64,000 nucleotides of DNA, taken from assembly GCA_947504705.1 (NCBI GenBank), contig CANNIA010000004.1:62001-126000 (forward strand), written 5' to 3'. Shown piece by piece: positions 47,626 through 57,842 of the stretch (positions are counted from its first letter, which is position 1; the number at the start of each line of letters is the position of its first letter). This DNA is from Paracoccaceae bacterium. Its GTDB lineage: Bacteria > Pseudomonadota > Alphaproteobacteria > Rhodobacterales > Rhodobacteraceae. Under the pieces are notes generated by a model. The model was not told the DNA's origin and did not search any database. It worked only from the letters and a program-made list of their open reading frames with translations. A program made the position numbers and the translations under genes.

Positions 47626-47700
47626 AGGTTTCTGCCCCGCGCTCTGCCCCATACACGGTCTTCCCGCCATTTGCCTGGCCTACCGTTTCCAGACGCGCAC

Positions 47701-47731
47701 CTGCCGTCCCTGTGACGTGCGGCGGTTTTTT
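47701..47731 (+). terminator. Likely terminator after the small membrane-protein gene
   Basis: CTGCCG (47701-47706) pairs with CGGCGG (47720-47725, one G-U) around a 13-nt loop and is followed by TTTTTT. It lies 75 nt after the small gene and meets the 3' end of the reverse-strand NifU-like gene. Confidence 0.55.
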
Positions 47732-48165
47732 CATGTGGCCGCTTCCATGGCCTCGCAGACCGCCTCCAGCGCCAGAAGGATCGAGGCGTGGCGGTTCTTG
47801 TAGTCGCGGGCGGGGAGGAGGGCTTCGTAGCCTTGGAACGGGGCTGCGGGGACCGGGCCGTTGTTCTTGAGCATGGCTTTCAGGGCGTCGCGGGCGGACT
47901 GAAGCTCGGGCAGGCTGCGGCCGATCACGGCTTGGCCAAGGATGGCAGCCGAGGCCTGACCAAGGGCGCAGGCTTTCACGTCCTGCGCGAACTCGGCGAC
48001 TTTGCCGTTCTTGACGACCACATCCGCCGCCACGGTCGACCCGCAGAGAGGGGAGCGGCGGCGGGCGGTGCCTTGGGGCTGGGAGAGTCGCCCCAGATGC
48101 GGGATATCGACCGCGAGGGCAAGGATGCGGGTCGAGTAGAGTTTGATGAGGTCGCTGTCGCTCAT
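47731..48165 (-). CDS. NifU/IscU-like iron-sulfur scaffold protein
   Basis: A 144-residue protein with the IscU/SufU-type cysteines: SPLCGSTV (Cys41), KACALGQAS (Cys66) and a late cysteine in ALEAVCEAM. The ending PARDYKNRHASILLALEAV resembles the R-x-x-C region of scaffolds, here R-H-A-S rather than R-x-x-C. It could take part in cluster assembly or be a scaffold-like paralogue; the third ligand is displaced, so function is uncertain. The start region is duplicated at the DNA level (48153-48188). Confidence 0.78.
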   Translation of the reverse strand: MSDSDLIKLYSTRILALAVDIPHLGRLSQPQGTARRRSPLCGSTVAADVVVKNGKVAEFAQDVKACALGQASAAILGQAVIGRSLPELQSARDALKAMLKNNGPVPAAPFQGYEALLPARDYKNRHASILLALEAVCEAMEAAT

Positions 48166-48188
48166 ATCAAGTGATCGCTGTCGCTCAT
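48153..48188 (-). repeat. 13-bp direct duplication of the start-codon region
   Basis: CGCTGTCGCTCAT occurs at 48153-48165 and again at 48176-48188. On the reverse strand each copy reads ATGAGCGACAGCG. The upstream copy opens a short frame, MSDSDHLI, whose TGA overlaps the ATG of the NifU-like gene, giving an ATGA-coupled mini-leader. Confidence 0.6.
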
Positions 48189-48249
48189 GGAATTCCCTTG
48201 GCTGACCCCGTATGTAGACCTGCGACGCGGCCGTGCCAAGGAGAAGACC

Positions 48250-48621
48250 ATGACTTTTGATCCTGCCTTGCTGAAGTATGACGGGCAGGGGTTGATCCCT
48301 TGCGTGGCGCAGGATCAGGCCTCGGGGGAGGTTCTGATGGTCGCCTGGATGAACGAAGGCGCGGTTCAGCGGACGCTGGAGACTGGACGCGTCACCTACT
48401 GGTCGCGGTCGCGGGGGGAGTTCTGGGTCAAGGGGGAGAGTTCGGGGCATCATCAGCGGCTGGTCGAGCTGCGGGTCGATTGTGACCGGGACTGCCTGCT
48501 GGCGCTGGTCGAGCAGGAGGGGCCGGCCTGTCATACCAACCGGCGGTCGTGTTTTTATACAGCGGTTCGGGGAGGGGAAGAGGTGGAAATCATGGAACCT
48601 GTCCACGGTGGACACTTCTGA
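48250..48621 (+). CDS. hisI: Phosphoribosyl-AMP cyclohydrolase
   Basis: The third enzyme of histidine synthesis (123 residues, single-domain HisI without HisE). Motifs: VLMVAWMNEGAVQRTLETG, YWSRSRGEFWVKGESSGH, and the zinc and magnesium ligands in VDCDRDCLLALVEQEGPACHTNRRSCF. Start at 48250 has AAGGAG 6 nt upstream. No other his gene is near. Confidence 0.95.
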   Translation: MTFDPALLKYDGQGLIPCVAQDQASGEVLMVAWMNEGAVQRTLETGRVTYWSRSRGEFWVKGESSGHHQRLVELRVDCDRDCLLALVEQEGPACHTNRRSCFYTAVRGGEEVEIMEPVHGGHF

Positions 48622-48657
48622 CTTTTGCAATTGAAACCAAACGGTTGCTTGCGGACG

Positions 48658-49485
48658 TTAAGGATTTGGTAATCCGACCATTCGGCGGATATCGGCGGGG
48701 GTGGCACCCTCAGTCCGGTATTTTGACAGGGCGCGGGCATCATCGCGTTTCGCCAGCCGTTTGCCCTGATCATCGCGGATCAGGCGGTGGTGGTGGTAAG
48801 TGGGGGTGGGCAGGCCAAGCAGGCCTTGCAGCACCACATGGATCGCGGTGGCGTCAAACAGGTCCTCGCCACGCGTGACTTCGGTTATGCCTTGGGCAGC
48901 ATCGTCCACCACGACCGCAAGGTGATAGGATGTGCCGATGTCGCGGCGGGCTAGGACGATGTCGCCGAATTCGCGGCTCATCTGGGTGGTGTCATAGCGA
49001 TAGGTGCCGGGGCGGGTGCCGGTTTCGGTAAAACTGACGGTGCCAAGGCGGACCATTGCCGCCGCCATGTCCAGCCGGATCGCGCCATCGGGATGGTGTT
49101 GGCCGCGACAGGTGCCGGGATAGACCGGGCCGTCGGGGCCGATGATCGGGGCGCCTTCCTGCGGGGCGGAAAGGACGGCGCGAATGTCGCCGCGTGTGCA
49201 GGTGCAGGCGTAGGTCAGACCTTGCGCGGAGAGCGTGTCGAGGGCTGACTGATAGGCGGGCAGTCTGTTGGACTGGCGCAGGACCGGTTCTTTCCACGAC
49301 AGGCCAAGCCAGTGGAGGTCGTCATAGATCGCCTGCTCCCATTCCGGTTTTGAGCGGGCGGTGTCAATATCTTCGATCCTGAGGAGAAACCGGTCACCCC
49401 GTTCGGCAGCCACAAAGGCGGCATAGGCATGACCCAGATGCAGCGGGCCGGTTGGCGAGGGGGCGAAGCGGGTTACCCGAGCCAT
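48658..49485 (-). CDS. gluQ: Glutamyl-Q tRNA(Asp) synthetase
   Basis: A truncated glutamyl-tRNA synthetase paralogue (275 residues) that attaches glutamate to queuosine in tRNA-Asp. It has the HIGH-type [38 protein letters not shown], zinc site [11 protein letters not shown]...[26 protein letters not shown], and the KMSKS-like KRLAKRDDA. The anticodon-binding domain is absent, which distinguishes it from GltX. It overlaps trmFO by 13 nt. Confidence 0.93.
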   Translation of the reverse strand: MARVTRFAPSPTGPLHLGHAYAAFVAAERGDRFLLRIEDIDTARSKPEWEQAIYDDLHWLGLSWKEPVLRQSNRLPAYQSALDTLSAQGLTYACTCTRGDIRAVLSAPQEGAPIIGPDGPVYPGTCRGQHHPDGAIRLDMAAAMVRLGTVSFTETGTRPGTYRYDTTQMSREFGDIVLARRDIGTSYHLAVVVDDAAQGITEVTRGEDLFDATAIHVVLQGLLGLPTPTYHHHRLIRDDQGKRLAKRDDARALSKYRTEGATPADIRRMVGLPNP

Positions 49486-50801
49486 TGCGTGAAATGGTCT
49501 TTCGCGCGGTCGGTATAGGCCTTGTAGCGGACCGTCCGGCCCCGGCGACCGCCCTTGGCGTCAATCGGGGGGAAGAGGCCGAAGTTGACGTTCATCGGCT
49601 GGAAGGTTTTTGCCTCGGCCCCGCCGGTGATGTGGGTGACAAGTGCACCCATAGCGGTTTCGGGCGGTGGCGGGGGCAGGGTTTCGCCCTTGATCTCGGC
49701 TGCGGCCATCCGGCCCGCCAAGAGGCCCATCGCGGCGCTTTCGACATAGCCTTCGACGCCGGTGATCTGGCCGGCAAAGCGGATATGCGGGTGAGTCTTC
49801 AGGCGCATCTGGTCGTCCAGCAAAGTGGGCGAGTTGATGAAGGTGTTACGGTGGATCCCGCCCAGCCTGGCAAAGCTGGCATCTTGCAGGCCGGGAATCA
49901 GTTTGAAGACAGCGGTTTGGCTCCCATATTTCATTTTGGTCTGGAAGCCGACGATGTTGTAAAGCGTGCCAAGCTTGTTGTCGCGGCGCAGTTGGACCAC
50001 GGCATAGGCCTTTTCGGTGGGCTTGTGCGCATTGGTCAGGCCGACCGGTTTCATCGGCCCGTGGCGCAGGGTTTCGCGGCCACGTTCGGCCATGACCTCG
50101 ATGGGCAGGCAGCCGTCGAAATAACCGGCGGTCTCATTTTCGTGGAACTCGGTCTTGTCGGCTGCCAGCAGCGCGTCGATGAAGGCTTCGTATTCGTCCT
50201 TCGTCATCGGGCAGTTGATATAGGCCTTTTGTTCGTCTTCCGTCTCGCCCTTGTCATAGCGCGACTGCAGCCAAGCCACGTTCATGTCGATGCTGTCGGC
50301 ATAGACGATGGGGGCAATGGCGTCGAAGAAGGCAAGGGCCTCGGCCCCGGTGGCCTTGCGGATGCTGGCGGCCAATGCGGGGCTGGTCAGAGGGCCGGTG
50401 GCGATGATCCAGTGGCCATCCGTCGGCAGATCGGTGACTTCTGCGTAGGAGGTGGAAATCAGCGGGTGCGCCTTCAAGGTGGCGGTGACGGCGGCGGCAA
50501 AGGGGTCGCGGTCGACTGCAAGCGCGCCACCTGCCGGAAGGCGGTGCTTCAGCGCCATTTCCATCGTCAGGCTGCCTGCTGCGCGCATTTCCCAGTGGAT
50601 GAGGCCAACGGCGTTCTGTTCGTGGTCATCGGACCGGAAGGAGTTGGAGCAGACCATCTCGGCGAAATCGCCGGTGCGATGGGCGAAGGTTTTCACTTGC
50701 GGACGCATTTCATGGATGACCACGGGGATGCCCGCGTTTGCGGCAGCCCAGGCGGCCTCGGAGCCCGCCATGCCGCCGCCGATGATGTGAAGCGTGTTCA
50801 T
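49473..50801 (-). CDS. trmFO: Methylenetetrahydrofolate-tRNA-(uracil-5-)-methyltransferase TrmFO
   Basis: A folate- and FAD-dependent enzyme (442 residues) that makes m5U54 in the T-loop of tRNA. The N-terminal [20 protein letters not shown] binds [53 protein letters not shown] and [21 protein letters not shown] are family signatures. The C-terminal [23 protein letters not shown] closes it. First of a two-gene unit with gluQ. Confidence 0.96.
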   Translation of the reverse strand: MNTLHIIGGGMAGSEAAWAAANAGIPVVIHEMRPQVKTFAHRTGDFAEMVCSNSFRSDDHEQNAVGLIHWEMRAAGSLTMEMALKHRLPAGGALAVDRDPFAAAVTATLKAHPLISTSYAEVTDLPTDGHWIIATGPLTSPALAASIRKATGAEALAFFDAIAPIVYADSIDMNVAWLQSRYDKGETEDEQKAYINCPMTKDEYEAFIDALLAADKTEFHENETAGYFDGCLPIEVMAERGRETLRHGPMKPVGLTNAHKPTEKAYAVVQLRRDNKLGTLYNIVGFQTKMKYGSQTAVFKLIPGLQDASFARLGGIHRNTFINSPTLLDDQMRLKTHPHIRFAGQITGVEGYVESAAMGLLAGRMAAAEIKGETLPPPPPETAMGALVTHITGGAEAKTFQPMNVNFGLFPPIDAKGGRRGRTVRYKAYTDRAKDHFTQWLG

Positions 50802-50845
50802 GGGCAGGGATTTAGGGCGGTTTGGCGGAAAAGGAAAGCCGGGGC

Positions 50846-51223
50846 TTAGCTGCGGTCGAGTGCAAGGCGACCGGGGCCGTGGGCGAAGATCATCAGGAAG
50901 GCGCCCGAGACGCCGAGATCCTTGTAGAACAGGATCATCGCCCAGTCGTCGGCGGGATCAAGGTGGTAAAGGACGGCGGTGGTGATGCAAAAGCCCGCCC
51001 CCAGAAAGCCCATGATGCGGGCCTGAAAGCCGAGCAGCATGGAAAGACCGAGGGCGATTTCGAAGAGGACGGCGGGCCAGGCGAAGATGGCGGGGACGCC
51101 GCCAGTCAGCATGTATTCGGTGAAGCCTGCGATGTTGCCTGCGGCCTGGATGCCTTCGGGCAGGAACATGGCGGTCAGGAACAGGCGGGCAAGAAGCGGG
51201 GCATAGGGGCGAAGAAGCTGCAT
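50846..51223 (-). CDS. DoxX-family membrane protein (copy 2)
   Basis: A 125-residue membrane protein with four predicted helices: [52 protein letters not shown] and two more. It is a paralogue of the next gene upstream (51346-51723): both share LLARLF...[17 protein letters not shown] and FL-FA-G-G--ALD at the end. DoxX proteins are linked to redox and thiosulfate metabolism in some organisms; the role here is unknown. The ATG at 51223 is used. Confidence 0.82.
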   Translation of the reverse strand: MQLLRPYAPLLARLFLTAMFLPEGIQAAGNIAGFTEYMLTGGVPAIFAWPAVLFEIALGLSMLLGFQARIMGFLGAGFCITTAVLYHLDPADDWAMILFYKDLGVSGAFLMIFAHGPGRLALDRS

Positions 51224-51345
51224 CGCGGACTGCCTTTGCAAGAACGTACTGCGGGCAGTGTGCGCTTGGCCCTGTCGGCCTGCAAGGTGCTTTCAGGGGC
51301 CGGGGGCGGGCAGATGTTGCCGCCCCCGGTATTTGGCTATGGCGT

Positions 51346-51723
51346 TCAGGCCTTGTCGAGCGCGACTTTCCCGGCGCCGTTGGCGAAGAACATCAGGAAC
51401 GCGCCAGCGATCGAGAAGTTCTTGAGGAACATGATCATCTGGGTCTGGTCGGCAAAGTCGCGGTGGAAAAGGACTGCCGTCACGATGCAGAAGGCAGCCC
51501 CGGCAAGCGCGGCAAGGCGGACCTGAAAGCCCAGGATCAGGCTGAGGCCGAGGGCGATTTCAAAAAGGGCAGCGGGCCAGGCTAGGAAACCGGGCAGGCC
51601 GACCATTTCCATATAGCCTGCGGTCCCGGCGATGTCGGCGACTTTGCCGACGCCAGCCAGCAGGAAGAAACCGCCGATGAAGAGGCGGGCGATGAGCGGG
51701 GAGTAGGTCTTGAGCTGTTCCAT
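51346..51723 (-). CDS. DoxX-family membrane protein (copy 1)
   Basis: A 125-residue paralogue of the downstream gene, with [49 protein letters not shown] and FFANGAGKVALDKA. Identical length and repeated motifs suggest a tandem duplication. AAGGA lies 7 nt before the ATG at 51723. Two matching palindromes lie 73-107 bp upstream and are likely control sites. Confidence 0.85.
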   Translation of the reverse strand: MEQLKTYSPLIARLFIGGFFLLAGVGKVADIAGTAGYMEMVGLPGFLAWPAALFEIALGLSLILGFQVRLAALAGAAFCIVTAVLFHRDFADQTQMIMFLKNFSIAGAFLMFFANGAGKVALDKA

Positions 51724-51795
51724 GGGGTGTTCCTTGACGCTGAGGCCGGTCTTTGCCGGATGGTGCATCTAAACGGATTTTGACTGTGCGAAAAT

Positions 51796-51830
51796 CTGCG
51801 AGGACGCAGGGCGGCTCTGCATTTACGCAG
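51796..51830. promoter_or_regulatory. Twin palindromic operator upstream of doxX
   Basis: CTGCG-AGGA-CGCAG (51796-51809) and CTGCA-TTTA-CGCAG (51817-51830) are two near-identical 14-bp palindromes with centres 21 bp apart, two helical turns. They lie in the gap between the small gene ending at 51838 and the doxX start at 51723. This fits cooperative binding of a dimeric regulator. Confidence 0.5.
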
Positions 51831-51837
51831 GGACAGA

Positions 51838-52134
51838 CTACTTGCCCTGCAGCCGCCGTCTGTGATTGGCGACAAAGGATTCGGGGGCGGTGATGTCGGC
51901 GCCAAGCTCGGCGGCTTTTTCAAAGAAGCCCCGGGCGGGGAGGGTGGTACCACGCGCGTTCAGGAGGGCAGCGCGGAAGGGGGTGCCGGAGGCGGCGTCC
52001 TGTTCCATCAGGGATTCAAGCTGGGCGGTAAGTTCGGCGACGCGCAGGCCAAGGTCGCGGGCCAGCGCGCCGTAGGTGGTGGTTTCGCCTGCAGCCGCGA
52101 GGGCTGCGAGGTGAGATTCAAGCCCCGGTCTCAA
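51838..52134 (-). CDS. Small protein coupled to gyrA, winged-helix-like
   Basis: A 98-residue protein started by TTG that overlaps the gyrA stop (TTGA), with no other start nearby. The sequence [15 protein letters not shown] and [27 protein letters not shown] resembles in outline the C-terminal winged helix of O6-alkylguanine methyltransferases, but the PCHR active site is missing. It might be an alkyltransferase-like DNA-binding protein, or an unrelated helical protein. Tight coupling to gyrA suggests a DNA-related job; the function is not known. Confidence 0.55.
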   Translation of the reverse strand: MRPGLESHLAALAAAGETTTYGALARDLGLRVAELTAQLESLMEQDAASGTPFRAALLNARGTTLPARGFFEKAAELGADITAPESFVANHRRRLQGK

Positions 52135-54848
52135 GCCTCGTCTTCGCCCTGATCGGCGACGCGGGCGACCGAGACAACATCCTCATCTGCGGCGACGTTG
52201 AACACCTTGACCCCACCAGCGCTGCGCGAGCGGAAGCTGATCTGATCGACCGGCACCCGGATCGACTGGCCGGTGGAGGTGGCAAGCATGATCTGGTCGG
52301 TGAGGGTTACGGGGAAGGACGCGATGATGCGGCCGCCGCGCGGGCCGGGGGAGATCGCCTTGACGCCCATGCCGCCACGGCCCCGGACGGGGTAGTCGTG
52401 GGAGGAGGAAAGCTTGCCCGAGCCGCCCTTGGTCACGGTCAGGATCAGGTCTTCGGCGGCGGACATCTCGGCATAGCGTTCGGGGGAAAGCTGGCCAGCG
52501 GCGACGGTTTCTTCTTCGTCATCCGCCTCATCCTCGGTCACGCCAGCCATCAGGCGGCGCTGTTTGAGGTAGGCTTCGCGTTCGGCGGGGTCAGCCTCGA
52601 AGTGGCGGATGATCGACATCGAGACCACGTGGTCGCCATCGGCCAGACGAATGCCGCGCACGCCAGTGGAGCCGCGCGATTTGAAGACGCGGATTTCGGT
52701 AGTGGAGAAGCGGATCGCGCGGCCGGCTTCGGTGACCAGCATTACATCGTCCTGATCGTCGGCGATGGCGGCGTTCACAAGGAACACGCCTTCGGGCAGG
52801 TTCATTGCGATCTTGCCGTTGCGTTTCACGTTGGTGAAATCGGAAAGGTCGTTTTGGCGCACGTCGCCGTCAGAGGTGGCAAAGACGATCTGGAGGGTGG
52901 CCCAGTCTTCCTCGGGCACATCAACGGGCATCAGGGCGGCGATGGAGACGCCGGGTTCGATTGGCAGGATGTTGACCAGGGCCTTGCCCTTGGCGGTGCG
53001 GCCCGCAAGCGGCAGACGCCAGGTCTTCAGCTTGTAGACCATGCCATCGGTTGTGAAGAACAGCAGCCAAGTATGCGTATTCGCGACGAAAAGCGTCGTG
53101 ACGACATCATCGTCCTTGGTCTGCATCGAGGCCAGACCCTTGCCGCCCCGGTTCTGGCTGCGGAATTCGACCAAAGGCGTGCGCTTGATGTAGCCGCCGG
53201 AGGTAATTGTGACGACCATATCCTCGCGCTCGATCAGGTCTTCGTCTTCCATGTCGCCGGACCAGTCGATGACTTCGGTACGGCGGGGGACGGCAAACAG
53301 GGTTTTGACTTCGCGAAGTTCGTCGGAAATGATCGCCATGATCCGGTCACGGCTGCCCAGAATATCAAGGTAATCCTTGATCTTGGCGGCCAGCTCTTCC
53401 AGCTCGTCGGTGACTTCCTTGACGCCAAGCGCGGTCAGGCGTTGCAGGCGCAGTTCCAGAATGGCGCGGGCCTGGGTTTCCGACAGGTTGTAGGTGCCGT
53501 CTTCGTTGATCGGATGCGACGGGTCGTCGATCAGCTTGATATATTGGACAATGTCGTGGGCGGGCCAGCGCCGGGTCATCAGTTTTTCGCGCGCCTCGGC
53601 TGCGTCAGCAGAGGCGCGGATGGTGCGGACGACTTCATCCACGTTCGACACGGCGACGGCCAGACCGCAAAGGACATGGCTGCGTTCGCGGGCTTTGCGC
53701 AGTTCGAATGCGGTGCGGCGGGCGACGACCTCTTCGCGGAAGGTGATGAAATGGCTGAGGAAATCGCGAAGGGTCAGCTGTTCGGGTCGCCCGCCGTTTA
53801 GGGCCAGCATGTTGCAGCCGAACGACACCTGCATCGCGGAGAACCGGAAAAGTTGGTTCAGGACGACATCGGGGGTGGCGTCGCGCTTAAGTTCGATCAC
53901 CACGCGGATACCGATCCGGTCGGATTCGTCGGCGATGTTCGAGATGCCCTCGACCCGCTTTTCGCGGACCAGTTCGGCGATCTTTTCGATCATCGCGGCC
54001 TTGTTGACCTGATAGGGCACCTCGTCGATGATGATGGCCCAGCGGTCCTTGCGGATTTCCTCGATATGGGTTTTTGAGCGGATGATGACCGAGCCGCGGC
54101 CTTCGAGATAAGCTTTGCGTGCGCCGGAGCGGCCAAGGATCAAGCCGCCGGTCGGAAAATCCGGGGCCGGAATGATCTCCATCAGCTGTTCCATGGAGAT
54201 GTCGGGGTTTTCGATCAGCGCCAGCGTGCCGTCGATCACTTCGCCAAGGTTATGCGGTGGGATGTTGGTGGCCATGCCGACCGCAATGCCGCCCGCGCCA
54301 TTGACCAGCATGTTCGGGAACCGGGCGGGAAGGACGGTGGGCTCTTTGTCCTTGCCATCATAGTTGTCCTGAAAGTCGACGGTGTCCTTGTCGATATCGG
54401 CCAAAAGGAAGGCGGCGGGCTTGTCCATCCGGACTTCGGTATAGCGCATGGCGGCGGCGTTATCGCCGTCCATCGAGCCGAAGTTGCCTTGGCCGTCGAG
54501 GAGTTTCAAGGACATGCTGAAGGGCTGCGCCATGCGCACCAAGGCGTCGTAAATCGCGCTATCGCCGTGGGGGTGGTATTTACCCATCGTGTCGCCAACC
54601 GGGCGGGCGGACTTGCGGTAGGATTTGTCGTGGGTGTTGCCGCTTTCGTGCATCGCGAACAGGATGCGGCGGTGGACTGGTTTCAACCCGTCGCGCAGAT
54701 CGGGGATGGCGCGGGAGACGATCACGCTCATCGCATAGTCGAGATAGGCGGTCTTCATCTCGGCGGCGATGTCGATTTGCGGACCATGCCAAGGGGCGCG
54801 GTCGGGTGCGGTGCCAGTGGCGTCGGTGTCTTCGGGAGTGTCAGTCAC
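52131..54848 (-). CDS. gyrA: DNA gyrase subunit A
   Basis: The breakage-reunion subunit (905 residues from GTG 54848, which follows AGGG; a TTG ten codons upstream is the alternative). [30 protein letters not shown] is the conserved start, and AMRYTEVRM contains the catalytic tyrosine. The quinolone region [19 protein letters not shown] has the Ser and Asp of sensitive enzymes. The C-terminal part has six beta-pinwheel blades, including the GyrA-box region [11 protein letters not shown]. It lacks a long acidic tail but ends DEA. Confidence 0.96.
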   Translation of the reverse strand: MTDTPEDTDATGTAPDRAPWHGPQIDIAAEMKTAYLDYAMSVIVSRAIPDLRDGLKPVHRRILFAMHESGNTHDKSYRKSARPVGDTMGKYHPHGDSAIYDALVRMAQPFSMSLKLLDGQGNFGSMDGDNAAAMRYTEVRMDKPAAFLLADIDKDTVDFQDNYDGKDKEPTVLPARFPNMLVNGAGGIAVGMATNIPPHNLGEVIDGTLALIENPDISMEQLMEIIPAPDFPTGGLILGRSGARKAYLEGRGSVIIRSKTHIEEIRKDRWAIIIDEVPYQVNKAAMIEKIAELVREKRVEGISNIADESDRIGIRVVIELKRDATPDVVLNQLFRFSAMQVSFGCNMLALNGGRPEQLTLRDFLSHFITFREEVVARRTAFELRKARERSHVLCGLAVAVSNVDEVVRTIRASADAAEAREKLMTRRWPAHDIVQYIKLIDDPSHPINEDGTYNLSETQARAILELRLQRLTALGVKEVTDELEELAAKIKDYLDILGSRDRIMAIISDELREVKTLFAVPRRTEVIDWSGDMEDEDLIEREDMVVTITSGGYIKRTPLVEFRSQNRGGKGLASMQTKDDDVVTTLFVANTHTWLLFFTTDGMVYKLKTWRLPLAGRTAKGKALVNILPIEPGVSIAALMPVDVPEEDWATLQIVFATSDGDVRQNDLSDFTNVKRNGKIAMNLPEGVFLVNAAIADDQDDVMLVTEAGRAIRFSTTEIRVFKSRGSTGVRGIRLADGDHVVSMSIIRHFEADPAEREAYLKQRRLMAGVTEDEADDEEETVAAGQLSPERYAEMSAAEDLILTVTKGGSGKLSSSHDYPVRGRGGMGVKAISPGPRGGRIIASFPVTLTDQIMLATSTGQSIRVPVDQISFRSRSAGGVKVFNVAADEDVVSVARVADQGEDEA

Positions 54849-54960
54849 GGTCTGCCCTGTCTGGCCATTTTGGCCCAAGATTTGGTTGACCGCAGGTTAC
54901 ACCATCCAAGCTATGGGGTGCAATGGTAAGCGCCTTCGGAGGGTGGGCAATTTGGCCAGT

Positions 54961-56001
54961 TCAGGGGGCAGCGCGCAGGATCATGCCAAACAGATCGCGG
55001 GGATCATCGGGATCGGCGATCATGTCGAGATTGTCGTAGAGCCCGGTTTCCATGGCCTTTTGGCGGATGTAGCGCAAGGCGGAGAAGTCTTCGATGGCAA
55101 AGCCGACGCTGTCGAAAAGGGTGATCTCGGCGGGGTTGGTGCGGCCGGGGGTTTCTCCGGCGATGACGCGCCACAGTTCGGTGACCGGGTGGTCCGTGTC
55201 CAGCTGCTGGATCTCGCCCTCAACGCGGGTTTGTTCGGGGTATTCGACGAAGATCGAGGAGCGCAACAGGATGTCGCGGTGGAGTTCCGTCTTGCCGGGG
55301 CAGTCGCCGCCGACGGCGTTCAGATGGACGCCCGCGCCGACCATATTGTCGGTGAGGATGGTGGCGTATTGCTTGTCAGCGGTGACCGTGGTGATGATGC
55401 CTGCGCCCTGAATCGCCTCTTCCGCCGTGCGGCAGGAGGTGAGCTTGATCCCGCGACCGGCAAGGTTTTTCGTGCATTTCGCGGTGGCGGCGGGGTCGAT
55501 GTCGTAGAGGCGGACCTCGGTGATGCCGCAGACTTCGTGGAAGGCGAGCGCCTGGAATTCGGCCTGCGCGCCGTTGCCGATCAGGGCCATGACTTCGGTC
55601 TTGGGTGCCAGCCATTTCGCGGCCATGGCCGAGGTTGCGGCGGTGCGCAGGGCGGTGAGGATGGTCATTTCCGACAGAAGCACCGGGTAGCCGGTGGCCA
55701 CATCGGCCAGAAGGCCGAAGGCGGTGACGGTCTGGAGGCCCTTTTTCATGTTGGCCGGGTGGCCGTTCACGTATTTGAAGCCGTAGGTTTCGCCGTCGGA
55801 TGTTGGCATCAATTCGATCACACCGACATCGGAATGGCTGGCGATGCGCGGGGTCTTGTCGAACAGGGGCCAGCGGCGGAAGTCGGCTTCTATCTCGGCG
55901 ACAAGGTCGCGCATGACGCGTTCAATGCCGAGGTGGAGGACAAGCTGCATCATCTTGTCGACCGAGACGAAGGGGACGAGGTTCAGCGCCATTTGGATCA
56001 C
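54961..56001 (-). CDS. Ornithine cyclodeaminase
   Basis: A 346-residue NAD-dependent enzyme that converts ornithine to proline and ammonia. It has RIASHSDVGVIELMPTSDGETYGFKYVNGHPAN, LLSEMTILTALRTAATSAMAA and the Rossmann motif VMALIGNGAQAEFQALAF, then NAVGGDCPGKTEL. Starts at a GTG overlapping the arginase stop (GTGA), or at ATG 55992. Together with arginase it forms an arginine-to-proline route that releases urea and ammonia. Confidence 0.93.
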   Translation of the reverse strand: MIQMALNLVPFVSVDKMMQLVLHLGIERVMRDLVAEIEADFRRWPLFDKTPRIASHSDVGVIELMPTSDGETYGFKYVNGHPANMKKGLQTVTAFGLLADVATGYPVLLSEMTILTALRTAATSAMAAKWLAPKTEVMALIGNGAQAEFQALAFHEVCGITEVRLYDIDPAATAKCTKNLAGRGIKLTSCRTAEEAIQGAGIITTVTADKQYATILTDNMVGAGVHLNAVGGDCPGKTELHRDILLRSSIFVEYPEQTRVEGEIQQLDTDHPVTELWRVIAGETPGRTNPAEITLFDSVGFAIEDFSALRYIRQKAMETGLYDNLDMIADPDDPRDLFGMILRAAP

Positions 56002-56921
56002 TTCGAACGGGTGGGGCGGTCAAAGACCTTTTTGCCCATCAGCGAGCCGACAAGGTCAACCATCAGGCGGGCGGTCATGCCGCGGTCGTCGAGGAAGGGG
56101 TTGAGTTCGACGAGGTCGAGCGAGGTCACCAGACCGGATTCGTGGAGGAGTTCCATGACCAGATGCGCCTCGCGGTGGGTGGTGCCGCCGGGGACGGTGG
56201 TGCCGACGGCAGGGGCGATGGTCGGGTCAAGGAAATCGACATCAAGGCTGACATGCAGCATGCCGCCTTCCTTGCGGCAAAGCGTCAGGAATTCGCGCAA
56301 GGGGGCGACGATGCCGCGTTCGTCGATGACACGCATGTCGTTGATCGCGATGTCACGTTCCTGCATCGCGGCCTGTTCGGCGGGATCGACGGAGCGGATG
56401 CCGAACATGCAGATCCGGTGGGCGGGGACCGGAATCGGGAAGGCCGGGAAGGCATCAAAGCCGTCGCGGCCCGCGATATAGGCGAGCGGTGTGCCGTGGA
56501 GGTTGCCCGAGGTGGTGGTCAGGGGCGTGTGAAAGTCGGAATGCGCGTCAAGCCACAGAAGGAACAGCGGTCGGTCTTGCCGCTTGGCAAAGGCGGCGGC
56601 CCCGGCGGCGGAGCCCAAAGCAAGGGAATGGTCGCCGCCCATGATGATCGGAAAGCCGCCTTCGGACAGGGCGTCATCGACCTTGTCCATCAGAATCCGG
56701 GCCCAAGCCACGGTTTCGGCAAGGTCGTGGACCATCGGGTTCGGGCAGGAGACGGGCTTCAACTCGGGCAGGACCAGATCGCCCCAATCCTCGACCCCAT
56801 GGCCTTCGGAGATGACTTCGCGCGCAATTCCGGCGACGCGATAGGCGGCGGGGCCCATCAGGCAGCCTGCGCGTTTCTGGCCAGTGTCGATGGGTGCGCC
56901 GATCAGGATGGTCTTGGGCAT
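55998..56921 (-). CDS. rocF: Arginase
   Basis: A 307-residue manganese enzyme that hydrolyses arginine to ornithine and urea. All metal motifs are seen: IIMGGDHSLALGSAAG, LWLDAHSDFHTP, and VSLDVDFLDPTIAPAVGTTVPGG, which includes the substrate loop. The start touches the upstream methyltransferase stop (TAATG), and the ocd gene follows with a 4-nt overlap. Confidence 0.95.
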   Translation of the reverse strand: MPKTILIGAPIDTGQKRAGCLMGPAAYRVAGIAREVISEGHGVEDWGDLVLPELKPVSCPNPMVHDLAETVAWARILMDKVDDALSEGGFPIIMGGDHSLALGSAAGAAAFAKRQDRPLFLLWLDAHSDFHTPLTTTSGNLHGTPLAYIAGRDGFDAFPAFPIPVPAHRICMFGIRSVDPAEQAAMQERDIAINDMRVIDERGIVAPLREFLTLCRKEGGMLHVSLDVDFLDPTIAPAVGTTVPGGTTHREAHLVMELLHESGLVTSLDLVELNPFLDDRGMTARLMVDLVGSLMGKKVFDRPTRSK

Positions 56922-57592
56922 TACAGCATTCTCTCTGTGTCCGCGCGAAGCGGGATGGTGACGTCCGGGCCAGTTGCCTGCTCTTGCGGTTGTTTCGCCA
57001 CGGTCGCGACGAAATGCAGCGACCGGTCGAACAGGAAGGTAAAGGGTGCGGGGTAAATGCCTAGGCTATGGTTCCACCGAGCCGGCGTGAGCCCGGTCTT
57101 CTTGAAGACCTCGTCCCATTCCGCCCGCGACAAGTAGTTGTAAGGCAACCGCACACCGTGTCCGCGGTTTCCCACCCAGTCCATGACACGCAGCAGCGGT
57201 CCGGCCAGCCACCCTTCGCGGAGGTGATCCTTTATCACCACCCCTCGACGGGCGACGCGGGCACATTCGGCAAGGACCGCCCCCGGATCGTCAGTGTGAT
57301 GGAGCACGTCACAGATCGTCACCCAGTCGAATGACCGGTCGGGGAACGGGATCGACTGCCCGTCGTAGACCTGCGCCGGAATGGCGACACTGGGGCGCAA
57401 AAACACGTCAATGCCTTGGAATTTGGTGGTCGGTTTTTGCGCCATCACCGCTTGCGCCAGGGTGCCGTCGCCGCATCCGACGTCAAGGACGGTTCCTTCG
57501 GTCAAATGACTGGCTATATGACGGGACAGGACCCGGATCCGACGGCCAAAGACCATGCTGGCGTGAAGATAGTTCAGGGCCCGTCTGGTCAT
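56921..57592 (-). CDS. SAM-dependent methyltransferase
   Basis: A 223-residue class I methyltransferase. TVLDVGCGDGTLAQAV is the SAM motif I, SFDWVTICDVLHHTDDPGAVLAE contains motif II, and GVVIKDHLREGWL follows. The N-terminal 35 residues (YLHASMVFGRRIRVLSRHIASH) form a helical cap. The substrate is unknown. It is the first gene of an arginase-ocd operon, but a role in arginine metabolism is not evident. The 250-bp gap to ccmF on the other side (57593-57842) has no gene I can support. Confidence 0.85.
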   Translation of the reverse strand: MTRRALNYLHASMVFGRRIRVLSRHIASHLTEGTVLDVGCGDGTLAQAVMAQKPTTKFQGIDVFLRPSVAIPAQVYDGQSIPFPDRSFDWVTICDVLHHTDDPGAVLAECARVARRGVVIKDHLREGWLAGPLLRVMDWVGNRGHGVRLPYNYLSRAEWDEVFKKTGLTPARWNHSLGIYPAPFTFLFDRSLHFVATVAKQPQEQATGPDVTIPLRADTERML

Positions 57593-57842
57593 GCTCTGTT
57601 CCCTCCAATGGTGCGTTGGCGGGCGCAGATGTCAATTTGGCACTCCGACATCGGCTGAGTTCTTCCTTTGTTTCGATTGTTTCCGCTAGCACGGCCATGC
57701 GCGCAATAGCGGTCAACCTAGCATCTCGTCCCGGACTGCGCCAGCGCCCCAAGAGGAACGGTGAGTTGATCCGCTGTGGATCGGCGCAGGGCTTTCGCCC
57801 GAGTGAGGGGAAGCCTATCATAAGCGCAACAAAGGGGGCGGC

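Noticed and set aside
50794-51526. Forward frames across the doxX genes
   Set aside because: They are antisense to two clear paralogous membrane proteins and show no domains.
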